From NCBI GenBank assembly GCA_025330725.1, contig JAIWND010000049.1, positions 1-64,000 of the forward strand: a stretch of 64,000 nucleotides of DNA. The letters run 5' to 3'. Numbering within the stretch: position 1 is the stretch's first letter; each line of letters opens with the position of its first letter. The notes beneath the pieces are model-generated. The model had not been told where the DNA came from. It made no database searches and saw only the letters and a program-made list of their open reading frames with translations. Source of the stretch: Chlamydoabsidia padenii. Its lineage: Eukaryota > Mucoromycota > Mucoromycetes > Mucorales > Cunninghamellaceae. Shown one piece after another: positions 47,118-57,125 of this stretch. A program made the translations under genes and the position numbers.

Positions 47118-48707
47118 TCATCATATCCTCTTTGTTTATAGTATTCTCTTTACTCTTATTATATCCCCCCCCCTCTTCATATAGACCCAATTTCCCCCCA
47201 GAAAAGTTAAAAAGCTCCCTCCTCTCTTTTTTTGTCATTCATTATCATTGTATATATTACTTTTTAATAAAATAAATTCATACCATTACTTAACTTTGTC
47301 TTTTTGAAACAAATCAAATAATAAATGCCTCTCTGCCTAATTTGTCATATTCTTGCATCATAATGACGACGAACCCCATCCAATTTTTTGTCACCATAGC
47401 GGTCCATGAATATCGACATGACATTATATCATTGCTCTTGTAGTATCAAAGAAAAACCATCTTACCTGTGTACACACCTTTCACTGACGGGATTTAAAAT
47501 TGTGATGTGGATTTTAAAAGGTGCAAAAAAGAAATAAAGTGCTTCTTCCACTTTCTTTCACCATCTGGTCTCCTTTTTACGTGCAAATAAAGGTAACACT
47601 TTGTGCTGTTATTATAACACTGTACTCATGTCACTCTATATTTAATACATTAGGCAACAAAAAAAAAAAAAAAAACAGTTTATATCAACCATATAATCTT
47701 ACTCTTTTTTTTTTTTTTATGACGAGGTACATCAAGGTGGCGATGACTAACTATTTGATAAGACCCTGCCAGCAACAACCTCTGAACTGATCTTGGAATT
47801 AACAAAGTAACCTGGGGGGGGGGTTTGACCCTGTTTTTGTAACCACCTCTTCCAAGAGTTACTTCAACATCGGGTAGGGCAACAACCAGACGACTGATAG
47901 TACTGGTTATGGGTAAACAGGTAATAAGCCAGCTTTCTTTTTTACTCACTCTTTCTCGTTGGAATAGTAACCCCAATGGCACTGATTTTATTTTGTAGGC
48001 ATTGCTTCAGACGACTCCAACCTCTTATGGCTGGTATCATTCAACTAGTCGGAAAACAAACACGCCGGATGATCCTTTCTCTCTCTCTCTCTCCTGGTAC
48101 CAACTTGTATCCATCTCATTATAGATATTATAGGGGTTATTTTTTTTTTTATGGTATGTACTCGTTTGGGTGGAACAACCCTTCTTGTCTGGTAATACTT
48201 TAGTCATTGATATAGTATAGAACTAGGGATAGTGGTATATAGGGCTGTTTTTAACAATAAAGAAAAGCACATTAGAATAGTCTTTTAGTCTGTATCAAGG
48301 CAGAGTTGATTTATGAATGTCTATCATTTTGAAGGTTATATCTAATGAGGATCATCCTTCCTTCACCCCATCAAGGTGGATAATGCGTTTGTGTTACGTG
48401 CTATTATGTGTGTGTGTGTGTGTGCTTGGCAAAATAATAGGATATGTATACCATCTATTGTAATGTTATTTCCCATTACGATGTCTATCAACAAGAATCA
48501 AGTCATGCATGAAAACCACAAATGTGTCAACATGTTAAACCCTGCCACAATGCAAAGCGAATATTTTAAACCCAGTTTGTTCATTAATGTGTGTGTTTTT
48601 TTTTTTTTAAAAAAAAAAGAGTTATATTTACAGTATTATAAAGAGAGAGACAAAGACTAAATAATATAAAACTAGCACCATAAAACGAGACGGACTATGT
48701 TTGAGTT
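47118..48707. other. Intergenic, no gene recognised
   Basis: AT-rich, with G9 at 47813-47822, (TG)n at 48409-48424, and a T11/A10 palindrome at 48597-48618. Frames at 47521-48203 lack family resemblance. It contains the 3' regions of two convergent genes. Confidence 0.45.
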
Positions 48708-51700
48708 TCAATCAACAGGAGGATTGATGGTCGGTTCCAGGGGTAAGAGAAGGACATCTTGTGAGAAGGACACATCAGGGACCCCATCATCACCCTTGTC
48801 GTCTTGAGATGGTGGGTCACACGGTTCAAAGCATTCTTGCCAAAGTTCCATGGTTTCCTTATCCGCCACTTGAATGTAAAGATCATACCATCCTTGACCA
48901 TGTATTTTCAAAATATGACTATTTTCTTCATCGGTTGCCACAGAGGTTCTCGAGTACGCCATCACCGTGCCATGGGTGGTAGAGTCGGTAAAGTGTGATA
49001 CATAGCCTAACCAAGGGAATACCATGATACGTTTCATTTTCCATTGGGCCAAATAAGGGAAATACCGAATCACCTCCCGCACAGGCATTTCACCCTAAAG
49101 AGAGAATGGTTAGTTAGAGGGGTTTTTTCCTGCATGTATTCTACCTCTTGGATAAGTTGCAGATGTTTATGTCGTTCTTCATCATCATGGTGCTTGTGTT
49201 GACGCCGACGACCACCGCTAGTATGACTGTCACCCGACAAGGACATATCTCCTTCCGATGCAGGTTTTAAAAAAGAAGGTTGGTGATCCATAGTATGTGA
49301 TTGATGTTGGCGGCTACTGGAAGGTGATGATCGTTTTTCTCGTCCATATTGCATTCGATAAAATAGGTACATCTTGGGAACAAACAAGACGAGAAGAGAG
49401 AAAGTGGTGGCCCAGAGAATAGAAATGGCGCCCATATAGAATCGAGTATAAAAGTCAGCCAAAGGATTGACCATGGCAGAGTAACCCACCAAGGCCGAGA
49501 AGAGAATGTTGCTATAAAGAAAAAAAAAAAAAAAAAAAAGAGATAGTCAGTGAATACCATCTCAGTCTTTTTATATATCAACTTACTACACCGAGAGCCC
49601 CATTTGTCTGCATTCACTATAGTTGTTGTATCGTCCATCAGCCAATCGAGTTTTGTATGCCAAAAAAGTTGCCACAAACAGCATGACAGCTCCATAGACA
49701 CTTGGTATAATGAGAAAAATCAAGCGGACATCACTGTTGGTGGAACATTCGTAAAAATAGGAAGTTGCCGAAATGATGACCTTGTTGGGTTTAGGTCGAG
49801 TGACAGCTAGGCCAATAATAAGAATCACCATATCGATGACCACCACCATGGATGTAGATTTAATCAATTGCCAGTCAGTGATTACATTTCTTGTAATAAA
49901 CACATTGTTGAAGATTCTATATATCCGATAATTCTTGGCAATCATGTTCCTAATATGGGTTAGTCCTCCATCATCATCATCGTCAGTTCCCCTCCCCCCT
50001 TTTTTACTTACCCCAATACCAATAAGAAGCCCAAAGTAAAAGTGATAGGTGAAAAGTAACATGTGAATTGAGTTGGTATATCAAGCATTTCGATGACAGA
50101 CAGGTAGGTCAATATGAATCCAACAAGTTCCAAACAACAAAACAGCGGGCTTTTAAAAAACAAGTTAGCATGATGTTCATGGATCTCCACCAGACTTACC
50201 TTGATGCCTTGAATACTTCATGCTTTCGGAATGTCACCACAACAAAAAACATCACAATGCATAATAGGATACCAACAGCAGAGATGGTCAAGATAGCCAA
50301 TGATATCGGTGAAGAATAGCTAGGGTTTAAGGCTGTGCTGGGTGGAGAATCAAGTGGTGGCTATATATACCCCCCTCCCCTTATTAGATATTGGTTGATT
50401 ATTACATAAAATCATATTTACCTTGGTGGTACCATCATGAAACATGGGCAATTGAGTAAGTTGCATTTTACCACTTAGACTATGCCCAATATTGACCGAA
50501 TCCCCGTGTTGCACATTGTAAATAAGGTAGTTTCTAACAAGTATATATAAAAAAAAAAATTGAGTCATTGTCATTACCATTGTATTAACGCTTACCCAAT
50601 CGATAGATCACCATTAGAATCATATATCATCGGACCATTGGGACCAACATATCCAACATTAAAGGCAGGAGGAAGCATTGATTCAACCATTTCTCCATTG
50701 GCTAGTTGTTTCAGTCCATACACTTGATCCTTTTCTTTCGACAAGGCATTTTTAAACCCAGTTGCCATTACCATCATGCATGAATACGCAAGTCTATCAT
50801 AATAAATTATGAGTGATCCTAGTCTTTATTACTTTTTACTGACTTACCCTTCATTTGTTGATATATCAGGAATACCTGCCCTTGGGTATCTAAGAATACA
50901 AGTGTTAGTCAAATCTACATTACCCCCCTTCTTCCTTACTTACGTCCGAGGATCTAGAGAAGACCATTCTCGTAAAAAAGTATCAAAAGGATCATAACCA
51001 TGGAGAGAAAGCCAATCGTCAAACATGAATAAACCATTGAATGTTGTATTGTAGTCCATGGGTGTTGATGTTGAATGATTGTGATTGTATTGGGTCACAG
51101 TTTGTTGCAAGAGAGTATCACTGACACCTAAAAGTAACCACGTATATTCATTTGTCAAGTATCCCAAGGATGCTGCCTGGACCATCAATGAAGTCTGTGT
51201 GTTTTCAGTGGCAGCGACAATAATCACTCGAGTACGTCCTTGTGTCACGTTTTGTAAGGCAATAGTCATGTCGTCGACGTCTATGGCTGGATCAAATGAG
51301 TGAGATTCGACGATTTCCAATCCTTGATTTCCTGCTTGAATAATGGCGCGTTGAAAGACTATATATATAAAGGTCAAGTTAGCTATTATCATCAAATCTA
51401 CATTTTGGACAGTTCCACTTGCATTGTTGTCCAAGTGTTGATTCAGAGTAAATGATACCAACTTTAGACCATCCTTGTAGGGCAGCAAATGATAACATGA
51501 CATCAGCAAATATGACTTGAGTAGGAATAGATCTAAAAAAATACTTGTATTGTGTCTTGTCAGATAAAGCAACTGAGATAAAAGAAGAAGGATTAATCGG
51601 ATGGGTTATCATTATGTTTTTTAGGAGGAGCAGGAAACTTACTAGTTTTGGAGGCAAACGAGCATTGAGGGATTTGCAACGTACTTGACATGAGGGCACT

Positions 51701-52231
51701 GAGACTTGTCCAAGAGCTTGACACATCACCAATTATACCGATCACTCCTTGTTGCATTAATGTCACTGATGAATAAACCGCAGAAGTAACCGAGCTTTGT
51801 CCATTGGCACCACCATCGGGGTATGAATCCTTTTGGATCAAAGTGATATAAGCACCTGGAATAAGTTGATTGTGGTTGATCGTATTGACCGCCATACGTA
51901 TTGCTGAAGATCCCCTAGTAGAAACAAAAGTAATATGAGGCTTGCATTCTTTTTTTTTAAAAAAAAAGACTTACCCCCATACGATATTAGCTGTAAAGTT
52001 GTCACCTTGTTGACTAAAGGGAAGCAAAACACCAATCTATCAATGAATATATATATAAATAAAGCACAGTTTAGTTCTTTACTTTTTACAAAAAGATTTT
52101 TTTACCTTTAGTTCAGTCATTCCAGTCGTATTCATAGTAGGTCGTATAATGTAAGTGTCATTGTCGACTTGAGTAATGGTGTGGTTAGCATCTTGAAGTA
52201 GTGGTAGACCAAATACGTTGATAGACGACAT
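48708..52231 (-). CDS. Class C (GABA-B-like) G-protein-coupled receptor with PH-like tail
   Basis: Thirteen exons (52231-52106, 52036-51975, 51914-51643, 51572-51423, 51358-50944, 50889-50848, 50793-50596, 50533-50422, 50360-50200, 50149-50012, 49949-49587, 49511-49145, 49094-48708) encode about 930 residues. Residues 40-455 form a periplasmic-binding-like ligand domain (IGVLLPFSQQGDN, GVIGIIGDVSSSWTS, GWSKVGIIYSESTLG). Seven hydrophobic helices follow (about 475-735; LAILTISAVGILLCIVMFF, CCLELVGFILTYLSV, ...). The C-terminal ~120 residues resemble a PH domain (YLAQWKMKRIMVF...DLYIQVADKETMELWQECFE). Intron 4 requires a GC donor (GCAAGT at 51422). I see no signal peptide before the ligand domain, so an upstream exon may be missing. 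The ligand is unknown. Confidence 0.87.
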
Positions 52232-53129
52232 AAAAGTGCGCAAGTATTAGTATTGTTTTAGTTGATGATTAGTAGTGATGCTAATGGTAATCGTATCGTT
52301 AATAATTGAATGTAGTAAAGGAAGAAGAAGAAGAAGGTAAAAGAAAAAAAAAAAAAGTAAATAATGATATTAAGAGTATATTTAAGGGGAGTTTGTGATA
52401 AAGTCTGTTTTTGTGTTTAGCACCATTAGTCAACAACGAGGTATGTAACCCACAGGAGTAAAAGTAAGGAAACAAACAAGAAGAAAGGCGGGGATGGAAG
52501 CCAACCAAAAAAAAAAAAAAAAAAAGAGGAGTTTATGTGGCACGCCCCTTAATTCAGAACCCGATCTCTATCTATAAAAACACCACTTTTTTTATAAACG
52601 CTTAGCTTGTCTTGTTAAACCAAGTCATATTAAAAGTATATTATCACTTGTATTATCGTTCAGAACCTTTTTAAAGTGGATGATTCATCCAATCAAGTGG
52701 TATGGACACATATAAACATCCCCCCTTTATATCTTTGCATGATTCACTTTCAAACCCCGATACCACCTAATTTAGAAAGTGAACTCTGTTTGATCAAGAA
52801 GAGAAAACATCTTTTTATTCAAACACACAAGTACATCACTACCTCAAGATTTAAGAAAATTCATAATTCTACCCGATAATAGTTAGTAGATTCATAAGAT
52901 GATCGTCAATAGGTCGTATATCATGCCATCTATTACCATAAAAGAAAGCAAAGTGTCTTTAACCTGAAGCCCCCCTCCCTCATCGCCATATACTACAGTC
53001 ATAAAACCCAACTATTATTCGATATATAATGTAAACAAAGGGAATTTTATTGATGATAAACAATGGTTCTAACTATACTATATGTGTTATATTCATTAAT
53101 TGATTAATTAACAATATCATCCCCACTAA
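52232..53129. other. Intergenic, no gene recognised
   Basis: Promoter region of the GPCR gene. It contains A-rich runs at 52345-52356 and 52507-52525. The frame at 52676-52879 has no relative. Confidence 0.45.
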
Positions 53130-54892
53130 TCATGCTACTTGTGTTAATTTTGCTTTTCTTGTTGATGCCCGAGGTACACTTCGACCATGATTAGGAGTAT
53201 GAGGACCCAATGAATCATTAGCGTAAAAGTCCATAGGGTATACTTCTTGCCATTCAGCTTTCCCAAGAGCAATGGATGCTTCATAAGGTGTCAGTAAAGG
53301 TTTTGGGAACGCATAACCCCAATCAATGGACAAACGAGGACAGGCAATTTGAATCCACCTATCAAAAGAATAACAGAGTGAGACTATGGTATGAGCTATT
53401 ATTTTTGTTCACACTTACGCATCTACATCGTCAAATTGTGCCAATTTACCCGGGAAGATTTCAGATAACAGTACCACCACTGATTCTTTGCCCTGATCCT
53501 TGATACATGATTCCATGTATTCCATCACTTGTGGCTTCCCCTGACGTCCCAAAGTACCCAAGATCAATCCATATTTCTTGGCTTCCTTTCCAACCTGTAC
53601 GGCATGTTTTCGTAATGATTGCATTTCTTCATGATCGTATCGTTCCCGAGTGAATGATTTATCGTAAGGGTTGTATCTATGATAGAGAGCAGAAGAGTTT
53701 AAAAATAGTCATGTCATATAGATGAATTGTCATCTACTTACTGGAAGGCAGGTATATCAGGATTGTGTATCATGATGGATTCCAAATGGAAACGACCGTC
53801 ACCAATGTAACTATACACATAAAATATATCACTGTTATAGCAACCAAGACTATATATATATATATAAAACAGTGCATGACTTACATAATGGTATCAATAT
53901 CATGCAATTTCGGTGATGTGCAACCAAGTAATTCACCAGGAGATAATGGTTTTGCCTGAGGAATCTGGACACTGTAATCTTCTTGAAGAGCATCCCGAGC
54001 CGCTTGTAAAGCAGCACCAAATTGAATCACACATACCAGAGCCAGTCGTTTTCCTTTTTCAAAGTTCTTGCGAACAGTGTTGATAAAGTGTTGATTATCG
54101 ATCCCGATTTCCACAAAGACGTATAAAGTGTTGATGGTGGTAATGTCGACAGGAACCAGGCAACTATGACCATAGTGTACTAAAAAGTCGCATCCAAGTG
54201 CGCGAGCAGTATAATCATCGATACAACATGCCCCATATGTCACATCACCCATAATCAATGTTTCCACTTTACAGAATCTATTCACGACATGTTGGTTAGT
54301 ATGTTCCTGTGAGTAAAAAAAAAAAAAAAAAGACTTACATTTCAAGAATGTCAGCAATGATACAGGCAAACATTAAAAGTCCTTCAGGAAGTTGGAGTGC
54401 CACTATTGATAAAGTTAGTGTTGTTGCCTTGACTTTATTTCTTATCTTCTTTACCTTTTTTGGCTTCGGCTTTTTTGATTCGCCAGATAGTCTTGTGGAT
54501 TTCAAAGTTATAATTGGAAGGGATCTACAATGTGGTATTAGTTAATATTCGTCATGGTGTCTATGATTATTAGGTTACCTGTTCAATGGCTTTGTTTAAT
54601 AGAGGATCGTTCAAAATGTCTTCAGGGATCTGGTGGACAGTACGGCCTCCTCGCTGACGAGGTGTTCCTAAGGTTAAAAAAAAAAAAAAAAAAAAAGTTG
54701 GAGTTAGAATTGGCTACGATCAACCTATTCTTTTATTATTATTATTATCAAAAACAAGGGCAACTTACTACTAAAACCTACAGCACTATCTTCAATAGCA
54801 GATCCATCTTGTATTTCTGCCGTCTTTTTGGATCTTCCAACGAAGCGTTTTCTGGGCTTCTCTGGTTTGGCATCGATAGGTGAGTCAGACAT
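53130..54892 (-). CDS. DPH1: Diphthamide biosynthesis protein 1 (radical-SAM-like Fe-S enzyme subunit)
   Basis: Eight exons (54892-54769, 54667-54579, 54524-54455, 54402-54339, 54277-53885, 53810-53742, 53676-53419, 53358-53130) encode 431 residues. Signatures are [43 protein letters not shown] and [11 protein letters not shown] followed by KPLLTPYE. Cysteines in the TYGACC, HYGHSC and ACPRLS blocks are the expected [4Fe-4S] ligands. With Dph2 the protein transfers the 3-amino-3-carboxypropyl group from SAM to the diphthamide histidine of eEF2. Length and motif order are normal. Confidence 0.95.
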
Positions 54893-55194
54893 TGTTTTGT
54901 TGATATAAAAAAGAAAGAAAAAGGCTGAGGAAGCGGAATTTGAAAAGGTTGAATAAAAAAGAAAAATCATGTCAGGTCATGCAGAGGAGGAAGATCGGAA
55001 TCTGAAATGGTCATGCATCGATTGTAAAACGGTGTTGCCACTTGGCACTAAATGAACTTCTTCGATACCTGATCCTATAATGGAATAATGTTATAAAAGT
55101 AGTAGTCCTATTATCCAAAGATTTACCATTCTCTCCTGGGCGCATAAAAGCTATTTGAATTAATGGGGGGGGGAATAATCAAAAAAGAGTGGGT
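54893..55194. other. Intergenic, DPH1 upstream region
   Basis: Contains short A-rich stretches and a G9 run near 55165. No gene seen. Confidence 0.4.
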
Positions 55195-55533
55195 TGTACA
55201 GTCATTCCAGAAAGTAAAGTCGCTGTTTTTGAATTTGATGTCGTAAAAAAAAAAAAAAATCATATAACACCAAGTTGTTATATCAAACAAAAACCTTGGG
55301 TATCAAACAAAAACCTTGTGTACAGTCATTCCAGAAAGTAAAGTCGCTGTTTTTGAATTTGATGTCGTAAAAAAAAAAATCATATAAAATCATATAACAC
55401 CAAGTTGTTATATCAAACAAAAACCTTGTGTACAGTCATTCCAGAAAGTAAAGTCGCTGTTTTTGAATTTGATGTCGTAAAAAAAAAAAAAATCATATAA
55501 CACCAAGTTGTTATATCAAACAAAAACCTTATG
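55195..55533 (+). repeat. Tandem array, 110-124-bp unit, three copies
   Basis: Units begin with TACAGTCATTCCAGAAAG at about 55197, 55321 and 55431 and share GTCGCTGTTTTTGAATTTGATGTCG text and an A9-A14 run. They then share CATATAACACCAAGTTG and TTATATCAAACAAAAACC. Periods are 124 and 110 bp because of a small internal duplication and homopolymer changes. TACAGTCATTCC looks like a Tc1/mariner terminal sequence, so the units may be nested MITE-like copies. Confidence 0.85.
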
Positions 55534-55627
55534 TAACCGTCTTGTTGGAAATATAACACCTAATAGTTATGTCATCATATCATAAAAAACATCCATCTGT
55601 CCAAATTTTACGGTATCAAAAGCATGT

Positions 55628-56735
55628 TTATTTCTTTTTATTAATTGTACGATAGTATGCAGCTTGGACACTCTTCAGTGATGTGTATTTGCCGAATAGA
55701 CCAATATTTTTCCCCGCTTCATAGCACGCAACCCAGTCCATTTTGGTTCCATGTTGTTTTCTGTAGTTGTCTACAAATTGCCAATCATTGAGGCTGGACG
55801 GCAGTGGTGGTTCAAGATGCCCTTTGATTGCCAAAGTGCTTGCAGATGATGATACAGTGATATATTTCGTACGTAATTCTTCCATTAACTCCAACCCATC
55901 GTGAAGACAGTCCCTTGTTCGCTTTTGAGCTTGAGACTCCGGAATGTCCTCGACCAGTACTGACATTGCCTGGTTGAATTGCGACGCTGCCTTGCTGCAG
56001 ATGATGTTAATGGCGTCCTGTCGTGCGTCTTCATTGGCTGCTTCATCTTCAAATACACGTTTGGCGATCCCGTACAACAGTTTAATTGTTGGGTCATCCC
56101 TTTTCGCTATACCCAAGACGGACAGTTTCTGTTCAGTAAAAAAAAAAAAATGGCCAAGTGCTGCTAAAGGATGAAGTGGTTGTCGGTCCAAATATGCAGA
56201 AATAGTTGCTGCACTAATAAAATAACACTCTTGTGCCCACCCATGGCAATACACCCGCTTGCTAAAAGGCATCGCCTCGCAATCGTAAGTGAGATCCTTG
56301 AATTCCTGGCTCGTATTGTGAATACAGAAGACTACCGCAATTGGCAACATTGGTTGTTGTTTTCTGATCATTAGACAATATTCATTGAGGCGACGGAAAA
56401 AAGCACCATTGGCTGCGTATTGAACTTCGATAAGCACAGGCGGTAATGTCTTGGTTTTTGCACGGTTAGTTGGGCAATATAATACATCCGATCTGGTAAA
56501 GTTCGTCCATTCTGTGGGTTTTGTGTCGTATTCATTTTCAGCATGTTCGCCTGTACGAAAAGATAATTAATATGATTCTTGATAAACAAGTGTTATACAT
56601 ACCAATAATACTTTTTACAATAAGATTTACGACGAGTTTATCATTCAAAATCCATTTGCTCATTAAGTCTGTTCCTGGTGCGTACTTTGGTGGGAACTAG
56701 AAAGATAGATTTTCAGTATCGGAGTGGCTCGCCAT
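55628..56735 (-). CDS. PD-(D/E)XK nuclease-like transposon-type gene, possibly disrupted
   Basis: The main exon (56550-55628) joins in frame to 56735-56603. The merged frame has a D...E-x-Q core (SDVLY..., VLIEVQ) of the Rpn/PD-(D/E)XK family. Further blocks (YCLMIRKQQPMLPIAVVFCIH, PLHPLAALGHFF) recall multicopy families I know from other mucoralean genomes. Counting the 5' exon, the frame has a TAG at 56697-56699, 12 codons after the ATG at 56735. That TAG also ends a TTTCTAG acceptor-like string, so it is either a nonsense codon or a splice acceptor whose upstream exon is missing. A T13 run in the codons around FFFF is in frame. Activity is unproven. Confidence 0.55.
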
Positions 56736-56739
56736 GCAT

Positions 56740-56807
56740 ATGTGTCGGTGATATAACAATTGATATAACAAACGGATATAACAAATGGATATAACAAACG
56801 GAATGGG
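56740..56807 (+). repeat. Short ATATAAC tandem motifs
   Basis: GATATAACAA-type units repeat four times at 56751-56804. The inverted version TTGTTATATC occurs at 55276-55285 and in each array unit near 55410 and 55515. The motifs therefore bracket the nuclease-like gene in opposite orientations and could be degenerate terminal repeats. Confidence 0.5.
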
Positions 56808-57068
56808 GACTTCTGATTGGTCAGACGATTTCCTGTAGTTTGAATTTACTAGAGGCAAACCTACAATCGTTGTTTAACCGGCGATTCAAAAAAAGTAGAT
56901 ATTCCATTGGCCAAAAGGTCAAAACAAAAACGGTAGTTGGATATTCTTGTTTTGGAAGTTGTGTTGTACGAGGGATAGGCGGTCGCATGGACTTGCCAGA
57001 AAAAAAAAAAGATTGCATGAAAGAGTAACATCGTTTACAAAGATAATAAAATATGTGCTTTATTAAGG

Positions 57069-57071
<3 letters not shown>

Positions 57072-57102
<31 letters not shown>
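57072..57102 (+). repeat. (TA)n microsatellite
   Basis: About 15 TA units directly upstream (on the plus strand) of the end of the transposase relic. Confidence 0.85.
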
Positions 57103-57106
<4 letters not shown>

Positions 57107-57125
57107 CTACTACTGTATCGATAAT

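Noticed and set aside
47680..47982. Minus-strand frame as a possible gene
   Set aside because: No family resemblance, homopolymer-derived lysines at the end, and no splice or start context.
55195..55533. CRISPR-like array
   Set aside because: The units are 110-124 bp direct tandem copies without distinct spacers, and this is a eukaryotic genome.
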